DNA of 64,000 bases, from contig NZ_CP032382.1 in assembly GCF_003589925.1 (NCBI RefSeq), positions 4,712,001-4,776,000 of the forward strand. Reading direction: 5' to 3'. The stretch is from Chryseolinea soli (GTDB lineage: Bacteria > Bacteroidota > Bacteroidia > Cytophagales > Cyclobacteriaceae). This document shows positions 44,628 to 54,341 of this stretch, piece by piece. The position numbers and the translations under genes are program-made. The notes below the pieces were generated by a model. It had not been told where the DNA came from. It did no database searches and saw only the letters and a program-made list of their open reading frames with translations. Numbering within the stretch: the first letter of the stretch is position 1; each line of letters opens with the position of its first letter.

Positions 44628-46079
44628 ATGGAAAATGAATTTTTAAAGCAACGCTTCCACATCACCCGCAGACATTTCTTAGGGAAGATGAGTCTTGGGT
44701 TGGGCTCGGTGGCACTGGGCTCGTTGCTGATCCCCGACCTGTTCAAACCCGGCGCCGACGAAGGGGCGATGTTAACGGGCCTTCCCCATTTCGCCCCCAA
44801 GGCCAAACGCATTATTTATCTTTTTCAAAATGGCGCGCCCTCGCAGTTGGAGAGCTTCGACTACAAGCCGCTGCTGAATAAAATGGCCGGCCAGGATCTG
44901 CCCGCGTCCATCCGCATGGGCCAGCGCCTCACGGGCATGACCTCGGGGCAAGCCAGCTTTCCCCTGGTGGGCTCGCATTTTTCGTTCAAGCAATACGGTC
45001 AGTCCGGCGCATGGGTAAGCGAGATCTTCCCCAACATGGCCAAGATCGTCGACGACGTTTGCTTCATCAAGACTATGCACACCGAAGCCATCAACCACGA
45101 TCCGGCGTTGACTTTCATGCAGTCGGGGGCACAGCAAGGCAACCGCCCCAGCATGGGCGCCTGGCTGAGCTATGGGTTGGGCAGTGAGAATAAAAACCTT
45201 CCCGCTTTTTGTGTCCTGCTTTCCCGTGGCCGCGGCAACGGTCAGGGGGTTTACTCGAAGCTGTGGTCCAACGGATTTTTAGATAGCATCCACCAAGGCG
45301 TTCAATTTAGTAGCAGCGAAGAACGCGTGTTGTACCTGAAAGATCCCCAGGGAAGAGACCGCAACGGCACCCGCAAAATGCTGGACAACCTCGCCGAACT
45401 GAATGGCATGAACTATCAGGAGTTTGGCGATCCGGAAACACAAACGCGTATCCAGCAATATGAAATGGCCTACCGCATGCAAACCGCGGTACCTGAACTT
45501 TCCGACCTGACCCAGGAGCCGGACCACATCATCAAGATGTACGGTGCCGACTGCCTCGTGCCCGGTACATACGCCTCCAATTGTTTGCTGGCGCGGAAGC
45601 TGTCCGAGTCGGGCGTGCGCTTTGTGCAATTATACCACCAGGGCTGGGATCAGCACGGCAACATGGTGGGCGAAATGCCCTTGCAAGCCGAAGATGTTGA
45701 CCGCTCTACCGCCGCACTGGTGATGGATTTGAAACAACGGGGCCTGCTGGACGAGACCTTAGTGATTTGGGGAGGAGAATTCGGACGCACAAACTATTGC
45801 CAGGGCAAGCTGAGCAAGGAGAACTATGGACGCGACCATCACCCCCGAGCCTACACCATCTGGATGGCCGGTGGCGGTGTGAAGCCTGGCCTGGTCTATG
45901 GAGAGACCGATGAATTTGGTTACAACATCGTGCGCGACCCCGTGCACGTAAACGATTTTCATGCCACCGTCCTTCACTTGATGGGACTGAACCATGAACA
46001 ACTCACCTATAAACACTTGGGTAGACGATATCGCCTCACCGACGTAGCCGGTAAGGTGGTTTCGGGAATACTGGCTTGA
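44628..46079 (+). CDS. DUF1501 protein, TAT-exported
   Basis: 483 residues. A twin-arginine signal (RRHFLGKMSLGLGSVALGSLL) starts near residue 14. The rest follows DUF1501, an alkaline phosphatase/sulfatase-like fold: KRIIYLFQNGAPSQLESFDYKP, the SGAWVSEIFPNMAKI stretch, LYHQGWDQHGN and GGEFGRTNYCQG with DHHPRAYTIWMAGGGVKPG, which carry candidate metal ligands. The family nearly always accompanies DUF1549/DUF1553 cytochromes, as here (3 bp gap). A hydrolase or carrier function in the periplasm is probable; the substrate is unknown. Confidence 0.9.
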   Translation: MENEFLKQRFHITRRHFLGKMSLGLGSVALGSLLIPDLFKPGADEGAMLTGLPHFAPKAKRIIYLFQNGAPSQLESFDYKPLLNKMAGQDLPASIRMGQRLTGMTSGQASFPLVGSHFSFKQYGQSGAWVSEIFPNMAKIVDDVCFIKTMHTEAINHDPALTFMQSGAQQGNRPSMGAWLSYGLGSENKNLPAFCVLLSRGRGNGQGVYSKLWSNGFLDSIHQGVQFSSSEERVLYLKDPQGRDRNGTRKMLDNLAELNGMNYQEFGDPETQTRIQQYEMAYRMQTAVPELSDLTQEPDHIIKMYGADCLVPGTYASNCLLARKLSESGVRFVQLYHQGWDQHGNMVGEMPLQAEDVDRSTAALVMDLKQRGLLDETLVIWGGEFGRTNYCQGKLSKENYGRDHHPRAYTIWMAGGGVKPGLVYGETDEFGYNIVRDPVHVNDFHATVLHLMGLNHEQLTYKHLGRRYRLTDVAGKVVSGILA

Positions 46080-46086
46080 ACCGCTC

Positions 46087-48231
46087 ATGGAGAGACTACA
46101 GCGCATCATCCTGAATATCATTTTTTGTATCCAGGTCCTTCTGATTTTTTTGTTGTTTTTCGAAGACCAAATACAACTCCCGGCCTGGCTGCAGGTGGCG
46201 GGTCGCATGCATCCGTTGGTGTTGCACATTCCGATCGGTATGATGATCTTTTTGGTGGCGTTGATCTTGCTGGAGAAATGGCTGGATCAGGCCGTTGCCC
46301 CCGTGATCATCAACTTCGGGCTCATCCTAACCTCGCTGTCGGCTTCCGTGACCGCCCTGTTTGGATTTTTTCTGAGCCTTCAGGGCGACTATGGCGCCGA
46401 AGCACTCACGCGTCACAAGGTGAGTGGCGTGTTGTTGAGTTTCTTGTGTTATTTAATCGTCTTGTTATATCAGCAGAAAAAACGCCAATCCGTATTTTTT
46501 GGAGCGGGCCTGGTGTGTTTCGTCACCCTGGTAGTGGCCGGTCACACCGGTGCCATACTCACCCATGGCGAAAACTTTGTGCTGGCCCCGATGACCCACG
46601 ATAAAAAGCCGGTGTTAACGGTAGAGACGGCGTCCGTCTATCACTTCGCGGTGGAACCGATCCTGGAAAAGAAGTGCTTCTCCTGCCACAACGAATCGAA
46701 GGCCAAGGGTGGACTCATCATGACCACGGTAGAGAAGTTCAAGGCCGGCGGAAAAGAGGGCACAGCCTTCACCGAGGGCCATCCCGAGGCGAGCCGTATG
46801 ATCAAGGCGTTCTATCTTCCCCTAAGCGACGACAAACACATGCCTCCCGATGGCAAGCCCCAACTCACATCCCTCGAGATCACCACCCTCAAAGCATGGA
46901 TAAAGGCCGGGGCCGACTTTGACAAAAAGCTGGCCGAGTACAAAACGAGCGACTCACTCACTTTCATCACCACCGCCTTTGCGTCGTCCACGCCAGACCA
47001 GGAAAATCAAGTGCTGTATACTTTTCCGGGATTGTCCGATGACAAAGTAGCCAAGCTCAATACGCCATTCCGGTCGGTGTTTCCCCTGTATCAAAACAGT
47101 CCCGCGTTGCAGGCCGATTTTTTTGTAAAGAAAGCATTTGAAGTAAAAGCGGTGGAGGAATTGAAAGCGGCGGCCAATCAATTGGTCGTGGTGAACCTTT
47201 CACGGATGCCGGTAACCGACAAAGAGATCCCGCTGCTGGCGACCTTCAAAAATCTGGAGCAATTGAACCTGAACTTCACGGCCATCACAGGAAGCACGCT
47301 TGGCGAATTAAAAGCGCTTAAGCATCTGAAGCTCCTTTCCCTTTCGGGAACGGCCATAAAGGCAAAAGACCTCGCACCGGCATTGGACGCGCCGGCCTTG
47401 CACACGGTGTATCTGTGGAACACCGCCGTGACCGACGCCGAAATCGAAGCCTTTCAAAAAGAACATCCGAAGATCACCCTGATAAAAGATTCCTTCCACG
47501 ACAATACCATCCTGCGACTCAGCAAACCCTCACTCGAAAACGAGGGCGTGGTGAAACGAAACGGCAAGGTAACCTTAAAACACACCATGCCCGGCGTCAC
47601 GATCCGGTATACCCGCGACGGAACGGTCCCCGACAGCGTGAAAGGCACGGAGTTTAAAGAACCATTCCCCGCCACGGAAACCTTTGTAGTAAAAGCACAG
47701 GCCTGCAAGGCCACATGGTTTTGTAGCGAAGTATATGAATCCACAGTATTTGTGGAAGGCATTCATCCCGTAAAAATGGAATTCTTCAACGAGCCCGATC
47801 CGCAATATCCCGGCGAAGGCGTGACAAGCCTCATGGATCACCGGAAGGGTGTGAGTGACGTGTTGAAAGAGCCGTCGTGGCTGGCCTATCGAGACAAACC
47901 GTTTGCAGCCGGATTTTGGTTTGATAAAGAGTTTCCAAAAAGCATGGTGTTCAGCTACGCCAGGAACCTGGGTGCATTTAGTTTTCCCCCCACCGGTATA
48001 GAGGTGTGGGCGGGTAAGGATGAGAAGGATGCCAAACTGATCCAACGCATCAAAATAGATCAGCCGAAGGGTTACGATCCCAACAAGGTCGCGGCCCTGA
48101 CCATACCCTTGTCACCCCATCCCTATGCGTTCTACAAGATCGTGGCGCACCCGGTGGCGAAACTTCCCGCGTGGCACGACAGCAAGGGGGAGAAGGGCTG
48201 GGTGTTCTTCGACGAAGTATTTTTTTATTGA
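46087..48231 (+). CDS. Membrane-bound cytochrome with DUF2231, leucine-rich and chitobiase-type C-terminal domains
   Basis: 714 residues. An N-terminal membrane block of four to five helices (about 5-165) contains GRMHPLVLHIPIGM, the DUF2231 signature whose histidines often bind haem b. A Planctomycete-type cytochrome domain follows (CFSCHNESKAKGGL, near 198). Next come short leucine-rich repeats (about 365-460), then a CHB_HEX-like beta domain (HTMPGVTIRYTRDGTVPDS) and a final beta domain ending in VFFDEVFFY. The order suggests electrons passing from a periplasmic partner, probably the first protein of this operon, into the membrane, with outer domains binding a sugar or a protein. The function is unproven. 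Gap to the previous gene is 7 bp. Confidence 0.85.
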   Translation: MERLQRIILNIIFCIQVLLIFLLFFEDQIQLPAWLQVAGRMHPLVLHIPIGMMIFLVALILLEKWLDQAVAPVIINFGLILTSLSASVTALFGFFLSLQGDYGAEALTRHKVSGVLLSFLCYLIVLLYQQKKRQSVFFGAGLVCFVTLVVAGHTGAILTHGENFVLAPMTHDKKPVLTVETASVYHFAVEPILEKKCFSCHNESKAKGGLIMTTVEKFKAGGKEGTAFTEGHPEASRMIKAFYLPLSDDKHMPPDGKPQLTSLEITTLKAWIKAGADFDKKLAEYKTSDSLTFITTAFASSTPDQENQVLYTFPGLSDDKVAKLNTPFRSVFPLYQNSPALQADFFVKKAFEVKAVEELKAAANQLVVVNLSRMPVTDKEIPLLATFKNLEQLNLNFTAITGSTLGELKALKHLKLLSLSGTAIKAKDLAPALDAPALHTVYLWNTAVTDAEIEAFQKEHPKITLIKDSFHDNTILRLSKPSLENEGVVKRNGKVTLKHTMPGVTIRYTRDGTVPDSVKGTEFKEPFPATETFVVKAQACKATWFCSEVYESTVFVEGIHPVKMEFFNEPDPQYPGEGVTSLMDHRKGVSDVLKEPSWLAYRDKPFAAGFWFDKEFPKSMVFSYARNLGAFSFPPTGIEVWAGKDEKDAKLIQRIKIDQPKGYDPNKVAALTIPLSPHPYAFYKIVAHPVAKLPAWHDSKGEKGWVFFDEVFFY

Positions 48232-48232
48232 A

Positions 48233-49585
48233 CTACCCCAAAGCATTCTTGAATACGCGTAGAACACGTTCGCGCGCGAAGGCGTGGTCGACTATGGGTC
48301 TGGGATATTTTTCGGATTCGAATTCGGGGACCCATTTTTTTATGTAGGCCATTTCTTTGTCGAATTTTTCGGTTTGCAACTGAGGGTTGAAGACACGAAA
48401 ATACGGGGCAGCATCACAGCCGGATCCCGCGGCCCACTGCCAGCCGCCGTTATTCGCGGCAAGATCGTAGTCCAATAATTTTTTCGCAAAGTAGGCCTCG
48501 CCCCAACGCCAGTCAATGAGGAGGTGTTTGGTGAGAAAGCTGGCCGTGATCATGCGCACGCGGTTGTGCATGAACCCCGTAGCGTTCAATTCCCGCATGC
48601 CAGCGTCCACGATAGGGTAGCCCGTTTTGCCTTCGCACCAGGCTTCAAACTCTTGTGGGTCGTTGCGCCAGGCGATGCGATCGTAGGCGGGCTTGAACGA
48701 ATGCTCTTGTACCTGCGGAAAATGCCAGAGGATCATTTGGTAAAATTCGCGCCAGATCAGCTCATTCAACCAGGTGGTATTTTTTTGCATACCCAACTGC
48801 GCCAGCTTGCGGATGCTCACCGTCCCAAAGCGCAGATGAACGCTCAACCGTGTCGTGCCCCTCAAAGCAGGAAAGTCGCGTTGAAGATCATATTTCTCAA
48901 TGATGGTTCGTTTGACAACGCGTTCCGGAAAATCAATAAACGATGGTGTGAACCCCAAATGCTCGAGCGTGGGGAAAGGAAGCGTTTTTGTTTTGAGAAA
49001 ATTCGAAAAGTGTTTTTCCGTGGGATACTGCTTCAGGTGAAGCGGTGATAACGTTGCCTTCCACTTCCGGCTGTAGGGCGTGAAGACCGTGTAAGGCGAT
49101 CCGTCGTCCTTAACAACTTCGCTCTTTTCGAAGATCACCTGGTCTTTAAACGTTTTAAAGGGAATACCTTTTTTCTGTAAGATACTGCTGACTTGCGCGT
49201 CGCGTTCCCGGGCATAGGGCTCGTAGTCGTGATTCGCGTAAACAGCCTTTGGGTTGAACTTTGCATACAGCGTAACGGGGTCGCCATGCAACACCAGCAG
49301 CGAACTCCCCAATGCTTCCAATTGCGTTTTTAAAATCTCTAGTGACTGGTGTATGAACGTGACGCGCGCATCATCGCGGTCATCCAGTTTGTCAAGGATC
49401 ACCGTATCGAATACAAAAACGGGAAGCACATCCGGATTCTCCTTCAAAGCATGAAACAACCCGGCATTATCTTGCAACCGAAGGTCCCTCCGATACCAAA
49501 ACAATGTCGTGGACGATGTGATCAATGTGGCGGGAACTTCGAATGTGGTAGCCTTCACGAAAATCGTTTTTCTTCTAACAGACAA
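48233..49585 (-). CDS. phrB: Deoxyribodipyrimidine photolyase, class I
   Basis: 450 residues if started at 49585; the family begins with TLFWYRRDLRLQDNAGL, about 26 residues later, and a TTG at 49525 would give a shorter N-terminus. The photolyase domain (about 25-170) is followed by the FAD-binding domain with LNELIWREFYQMILWHFPQVQ, GYPIVDAGMRELNATGFMHNR and MITASFLTKHLLIDWRWGE, then NNGGWQWAAGSGCDAAPYFRVFNP. It repairs cyclobutane pyrimidine dimers with blue light. It is close to the carotenoid genes and the B12 light sensor, so joint control by light is likely. The stop is 2 bp from the end of the plus-strand cytochrome gene. Confidence 0.92.
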   Translation of the reverse strand: MSVRRKTIFVKATTFEVPATLITSSTTLFWYRRDLRLQDNAGLFHALKENPDVLPVFVFDTVILDKLDDRDDARVTFIHQSLEILKTQLEALGSSLLVLHGDPVTLYAKFNPKAVYANHDYEPYARERDAQVSSILQKKGIPFKTFKDQVIFEKSEVVKDDGSPYTVFTPYSRKWKATLSPLHLKQYPTEKHFSNFLKTKTLPFPTLEHLGFTPSFIDFPERVVKRTIIEKYDLQRDFPALRGTTRLSVHLRFGTVSIRKLAQLGMQKNTTWLNELIWREFYQMILWHFPQVQEHSFKPAYDRIAWRNDPQEFEAWCEGKTGYPIVDAGMRELNATGFMHNRVRMITASFLTKHLLIDWRWGEAYFAKKLLDYDLAANNGGWQWAAGSGCDAAPYFRVFNPQLQTEKFDKEMAYIKKWVPEFESEKYPRPIVDHAFARERVLRVFKNALG

Positions 49586-49606
49586 TGGGCGAAGTGGTTT
49601 GAAATT

Positions 49607-51388
49607 TCATTTGCGCTTCGCCCTGAACGTGCCGTTGGGTTGAATAGAAACCAATTCACGCGCTTTTCCCGAAGCATCGACTTCAAACTTCACCTGGAAA
49701 CCTTCCAGTATTTTGATCTTGAATTCGTTGGGTTTGGTGGCCGCTAATTCGTATTCCGGCTGACCGGGCACGAACAGGTAGAGTTTGGAAGTCTCTTTGA
49801 TGTATACGCGGGCCACGTTCCCGCCAAAGTCATAGTCGCCGGTATAGTTGGCCAGTGTGGGAGCCGGTACATCGAGCGGTTGCCATTTTCGTTTGAAGAC
49901 AATGTCTTTCACCGCGGGCTCCAGCCGCACTTGGATTTCGTCGATGGTACCGTCCAGGCCTGTAATAAATTGAAATTTTTCGCCGTCGAAATATTTTTCG
50001 TTCGTCGACCGGAAAATATCGTAGTGATAATGTTCAAGTTTAGTTTTCAATCCGTGTACATCTGCGGTCAGCGCAGTGCCATCCGAAGTGATCTCCACTA
50101 CACCATAGGCAGGATGTTCGAACTTTCCGACAAAAGCTGTCAGCGGATGCGACGGATGAGTGTCCTTCACACGATTTTGGTCGTCCTCTTCTTTTTTGAT
50201 GCGTGCTTGAAGATCTTTGTTTTTATTTCTTTCGTTTAGAAAGCGCGTGTTCCAATCCACGACCGGGAGCCCCAGCATTCTGTCCAGTATGTTATTGCGA
50301 ATGATAGCGGGTACGGTAGAGGCATTCATGTTGCTGAGCACGACCACCCCGATGGAATCTTTGGGCATGAAACACGTGCTCGCCGAAAAGCCGTCGATGT
50401 TGCCCCCGTGGTCGACGCGCACGTGGCCGCGGTAGGCGGTGATCATCCATCCTAATCCATAGGTATTGTAAAACGACTCGTCATACTGCACAGGCACCTG
50501 CGCAATGCCGACCATCGTAGGCGTTTGAAGCTGCCGGACGCTGTTTTCAGAAATTATCTTTTTGTTGTTGTAGCGGCCACCGTTAATGAGGGCCATCAGC
50601 CAGTGACTCATGTCATCGGCGCTGGAGTTGATGGAACCTGCCGGTCCGAGCGCGTCGATGTTCATATAAGGCATGACGCGTATCGTGTCATGTTGCTCAC
50701 GATAGCCCGTAGCAAAATCGGTGGCACGTTGCAGGTCGTTTATGGAAAAGTTAGTAGACGTCATTTCCAGCGGAACCAGGAAGCGATCGCGCGTGAAATT
50801 CTCCCACGATTGTCCGCTGACCTTTTCCGCCAACAGACCGGCCGTCATGAACATCAGGTTTTGATATTGATAGGTAGAACGGAACGGCTTGCTGGGTTCC
50901 AGGTAGCGCAGCCGTTCATAGAGCTCTTGGCGGGTATAGGTCGAGCCATACCACAACATGTCGTGCCGTGGCAACCCCGAGCGATGGCAAAGAAGATCGC
51001 GTGGCGTGACATTAGCCGAAACATAATCGTCCTGGAGTTTGAAATCCGGCAGATAATCTCTCACGGGTTTATCCAACGCCAACTTGTCTTCTTCTTCCAG
51101 CAGGCAAAGCCCCGCGGCCGTAAAAGCCTTTGTACACGAACCGATCGCAAAAAGGGTTTGCGGCGTTACAGGAAGCTTTCTTTCTGCGTTTCGGTAACCA
51201 TATCCTTTCGACAACACCACTTTATTTTTATAAACGATCGCCACCGAAATGCCCTGCGCCTTCCAGTCGTGCATGACGGAGACAACGTACGCATCGAATC
51301 CTTTTAATTTTTTGTCGAGATCTTTGTTTTGACCAAACGCGATCGTGCCTGGCGTCGCCAGGATCAGGAGGCATAGAATGTGTCGCAT
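49607..51388 (-). CDS. Serine hydrolase of the class C beta-lactamase family with DUF3471
   Basis: 593 residues with a signal peptide (LCLLILATPGTIAFGQ). The three class C motifs are present: SCTK near residue 83 (catalytic Ser and Lys), YQN near 164, and HGG near 330. The C-terminal 200 residues are a DUF3471-type beta domain found in secreted esterases and peptidases of this group. It is probably periplasmic, acting on an ester or D-amino acid peptide; true beta-lactamase activity cannot be inferred. It sits between the photolyase and idi on the same strand, 54 bp after idi, though it has no obvious role in carotenoid synthesis. Confidence 0.87.
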   Translation of the reverse strand: MRHILCLLILATPGTIAFGQNKDLDKKLKGFDAYVVSVMHDWKAQGISVAIVYKNKVVLSKGYGYRNAERKLPVTPQTLFAIGSCTKAFTAAGLCLLEEEDKLALDKPVRDYLPDFKLQDDYVSANVTPRDLLCHRSGLPRHDMLWYGSTYTRQELYERLRYLEPSKPFRSTYQYQNLMFMTAGLLAEKVSGQSWENFTRDRFLVPLEMTSTNFSINDLQRATDFATGYREQHDTIRVMPYMNIDALGPAGSINSSADDMSHWLMALINGGRYNNKKIISENSVRQLQTPTMVGIAQVPVQYDESFYNTYGLGWMITAYRGHVRVDHGGNIDGFSASTCFMPKDSIGVVVLSNMNASTVPAIIRNNILDRMLGLPVVDWNTRFLNERNKNKDLQARIKKEEDDQNRVKDTHPSHPLTAFVGKFEHPAYGVVEITSDGTALTADVHGLKTKLEHYHYDIFRSTNEKYFDGEKFQFITGLDGTIDEIQVRLEPAVKDIVFKRKWQPLDVPAPTLANYTGDYDFGGNVARVYIKETSKLYLFVPGQPEYELAATKPNEFKIKILEGFQVKFEVDASGKARELVSIQPNGTFRAKRK

Positions 51389-51442
51389 AGAGGGAGAAGG
51401 TTGGTCTCTCTAAAATAAGAAATTGACACTGGTAAAGAAAGG

Positions 51443-51967
51443 TCAGGCGGCGATTTTGTTCAGCTCCGGATGATTCAGGATGAGCTTGAACCAGGCAGTG
51501 TATGCCTCGGGATGCTGCTTCACAGCCTCACGCAATAACGCAAGGCTCATAAATTTCCACTCCTCCACTTCGTCTTTGTTCACCACGGGCTCGCCATCAA
51601 AGGTGCCTACGTAGACATGATCATATTCATGCTCGACGAGGTTGTTGTCGAGAGCGGCACGGTAAATAAATTTATAGGCAAACTCCGGTTGCAGATCGAT
51701 GCCCATTTCTTCTTTCAATCGCCGGCGTGTGGCGTCGGCCATGGATTCGTCCGGGAGGGGATGGCTGCAGCAGGTGTTGGTCCAGAGGCTTGCGCTGTGG
51801 TATTTGGTCGGGGAGCGCTTTTGCAGCAAGAGCTCACCTTTGGTGTTGAACAGGATAATGGAAAAAGCACGATGTAAAAGTCCCTTGCGGTGGGCTTCCA
51901 TTTTTTCGAGCGTGCCCACGGCGTTGTCGCGCTCATCTACGAGGATCACCTGTTCCATCAGAGCCAA
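51443..51967 (-). CDS. idi: Isopentenyl-diphosphate delta-isomerase, type 1
   Basis: 174 residues, Nudix fold. Active-site landmarks are NTCCSHP (catalytic cysteine), the Nudix-like RRRLKEEMGI and EVEEWKFM with the catalytic glutamates. It interconverts IPP and DMAPP and so supplies GGPP synthesis, the precursor of phytoene. Its start overlaps the end of crtB by 10 bp, which points to coupled translation in the crtI-crtB-idi operon. Length fits the family. Confidence 0.92.
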   Translation of the reverse strand: MALMEQVILVDERDNAVGTLEKMEAHRKGLLHRAFSIILFNTKGELLLQKRSPTKYHSASLWTNTCCSHPLPDESMADATRRRLKEEMGIDLQPEFAYKFIYRAALDNNLVEHEYDHVYVGTFDGEPVVNKDEVEEWKFMSLALLREAVKQHPEAYTAWFKLILNHPELNKIAA

Positions 51968-52794
51968 TTCAATTGATGTTTCACATACGAATAGGCAAGG
52001 AGGGTAGCTTTTTGGGGTTTCGGTATCCGGATACGGCTGCGCATAACAATGTGTGACGGCGTGTTCTTTATTTTTCTAAACAACGCAAGGTAATATACAT
52101 ACGCCACATAGACACCGAAACGGGCCGACCGTGGCAATTTTTTTATACCCACATAGGCTTCATCAAAATCCCTCCGGATACTGTCCTCAATTCGCTTTTT
52201 ACAGGGCTCGTCGAAGTGCTCCAGGTCCACGCCCGGGAAATAGACGCGGCCCATCGCTGCATAATCCGACTGGAGGTCGCGCAGGAAGTTCACTTTTTGA
52301 AACGCGGCTCCCAGCCGCATGGCAAAGGGCTTCAGGTCGTGGAACATTCGTTTGTTGCCATGGCAGAACACGCGCAGGCACATGAGGCCCACCACCTCGG
52401 CCGAACCCAGCATGTACGCCTGGTAGGCCTGTTCATCGTAAGTGGTCTTGTAAAGATCCATTTCCATGCTCTTCAGGAATTGGGTGATCAATTCGTCTTC
52501 TATGCCGTACGCATTCACCGTAAACTGAAAGCTGTTGAGAATGGGATTGAGACTGATTTTCTCCCGCACAGCCCGAAAGGTGTCGTCTTTGAACCGCTCC
52601 AGCAATGCGCGCTTATCAAAGTCATGAAAGGTGTCCACGATCTCGTCGGCAAAGCGGACAAAACCGTAGATGGCATAGATGGGGTCTTGCAATTCCCGGG
52701 CAAGGCAGCGAATGCCCAGCGAGAAGGAGGTGCTGTAGGCCTGCGTGGTGAGGCGGCTGCAGCGAAGCGAAACCTGGTCGAACAGCTCCTTCAT
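51958..52794 (-). CDS. crtB: Phytoene/squalene synthase family protein, probable phytoene synthase
   Basis: 278 residues, all-helical. The two aspartate-rich substrate sites are DEIVDTFHD (about residues 49-57) and NFLRDLQSDYAAMGRVYFP (about 170-188). It condenses two GGPP molecules to phytoene; the flanking crtI and idi genes support this over squalene synthesis. The stop overlaps idi by 10 bp, and the start is 3 bp from the end of crtI. Confidence 0.92.
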   Translation of the reverse strand: MKELFDQVSLRCSRLTTQAYSTSFSLGIRCLARELQDPIYAIYGFVRFADEIVDTFHDFDKRALLERFKDDTFRAVREKISLNPILNSFQFTVNAYGIEDELITQFLKSMEMDLYKTTYDEQAYQAYMLGSAEVVGLMCLRVFCHGNKRMFHDLKPFAMRLGAAFQKVNFLRDLQSDYAAMGRVYFPGVDLEHFDEPCKKRIEDSIRRDFDEAYVGIKKLPRSARFGVYVAYVYYLALFRKIKNTPSHIVMRSRIRIPKPQKATLLAYSYVKHQLNWL

Positions 52795-52797
52795 AAG

Positions 52798-54291
52798 TCA
52801 ATTTACTTTAGAAAACCCCGGGTGCCTCCTGATCAGTTCCCGGGCCACCACTTGCCCCGAAATAATAGCCGGAGGCACACCCGGCCCCGGCACGGTGAGC
52901 TGGCCCGTATAAAACAAGTTGTCCACTTTTTTGTTGACGATCGACGGTCTCAACGTTGCCGTTTGCAGCAACGTGTTGGCCAATCCGTACGCGTTGCCCT
53001 TGAACGCGTTGTAGTCGGCAACAAAATCGCGATGCGCATAACTCTTCTTGAACACAAGATATTCACGAATGTCCTGACCGGTCAACTTCTCCAGCCGTTT
53101 CATCACCATCTGGAAATAGTGCTCGCGAATTTCTTCCGAATCATCTAAATCGGGCGCAACAGGGATAAGAATAAAGAGGTTCTCACAACCTTCCGGTGCC
53201 ACCGTGGGGTCGGTTTTGGAGGGACATGACACGTAGAATTGAGGTGCGGCCGGCCACTGCGGATCATCGTAGATTTGGGCCGCGTGTTGTTTGAAATCCG
53301 CATCGAAAAATAAAGTGTGGTGCCGCAGGTTGTCCATCTTCTTGCGAACACCCAGATAAAAAATAAGACACGACGGCGCCATCACCCGCTTCTGCCAGTA
53401 GGCTTCTGAATACCGTCGATAGGGTGCCGGCAATAAATGCTGCTCCACATGATGATAGTCCGCGCCGGCCACCACATAGTCATACGGCTGAAATGTTCCG
53501 TTCACCACCAGGCCTTTCGTCTTTGTCGTGTTCATCTCCAACTGCTCAACGTTACGGTTGTACAAAAATTTCACACCAAGCGAAGTGGCTAGCGACACCA
53601 TCCCCTCGATCACCTTGTGCATGCCCCCCAGGGGATACCACGTGCCAAGCGCCATGTCGGCGTAGTTCATCAGGCTGTAGAGTGCCGGCGTTTTTTCAGG
53701 CGCGGCACCCAGGAACAAAACCGGGAACTCCAGCAGCTGGATAAGTTTGGTGGATTTGAAATATTTTTTGATGTAGGACGAGATCGATTCAAACACGTGA
53801 AGTTTGAATAAGCCTTTCATCAGTGTTACGTCGAAAAATTCAGTAAACGATAGCCCTGGTTTGTATACCAGGTCGTGCATGCCGAGGTCGTATTTGAATT
53901 TGCTTTCCGCTAGAAATTTTTTCAGCTGCTCACCACTGCCCGGTTCGAGGGATTCAAAAAGGACGCGCAAGGCGTCGGCGCCCGCAGGAACATCCAGCGT
54001 GTCGTGCCCGTCATAGATAATGCGATAGGAAGGATCGAGGCGTACGAGGTGATAAAATTCGTCGACGCGTTTTCCGAAATGCCGGAAGAAGGATTCGAAC
54101 ACATCGGGCATCCAATACCAACTTGGACCCATGTCGAACGTGAACCCGGCTTCATGAAATTTTCGTGCCCGGCCGCCGGGAGAATCATTTTTCTCGAGCA
54201 CGGTAACGTCAAACCCTGCCTCCGCCAAAAAACAAGCCGCCGAAATTCCAGAAAAGCCCGAACCGATAATGCCTACGCGGCGCTTCTCCAT
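52798..54291 (-). CDS. crtI: Phytoene desaturase
   Basis: 497 residues. The N-terminal FAD-binding motif is GSGFSGISAACFLAEAGFDV with ENDSPGGRAR-like residues from 32, and the C-terminal GPGVPPAIISGQVVARELI is the carotenoid desaturase signature. It introduces double bonds into phytoene, probably to lycopene as required by the cyclase at 40802. It is a membrane-associated enzyme. The operon order crtI-crtB-idi follows the ECF sigma gene after 50 bp. Confidence 0.92.
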   Translation of the reverse strand: MEKRRVGIIGSGFSGISAACFLAEAGFDVTVLEKNDSPGGRARKFHEAGFTFDMGPSWYWMPDVFESFFRHFGKRVDEFYHLVRLDPSYRIIYDGHDTLDVPAGADALRVLFESLEPGSGEQLKKFLAESKFKYDLGMHDLVYKPGLSFTEFFDVTLMKGLFKLHVFESISSYIKKYFKSTKLIQLLEFPVLFLGAAPEKTPALYSLMNYADMALGTWYPLGGMHKVIEGMVSLATSLGVKFLYNRNVEQLEMNTTKTKGLVVNGTFQPYDYVVAGADYHHVEQHLLPAPYRRYSEAYWQKRVMAPSCLIFYLGVRKKMDNLRHHTLFFDADFKQHAAQIYDDPQWPAAPQFYVSCPSKTDPTVAPEGCENLFILIPVAPDLDDSEEIREHYFQMVMKRLEKLTGQDIREYLVFKKSYAHRDFVADYNAFKGNAYGLANTLLQTATLRPSIVNKKVDNLFYTGQLTVPGPGVPPAIISGQVVARELIRRHPGFSKVN

Positions 54292-54341
54292 ATATGAAAT
54301 CCCTTCCGGGAAGTTAATTCACACGTCGCCGCAAGACGCGA

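Noticed and set aside
49526..49585. Full N-terminal extension of the photolyase
   Set aside because: Kept in the coordinates as the only ATG start, but I do not trust the first 20 residues: homology begins near residue 26 and a TTG at 49525 would be a better fit.
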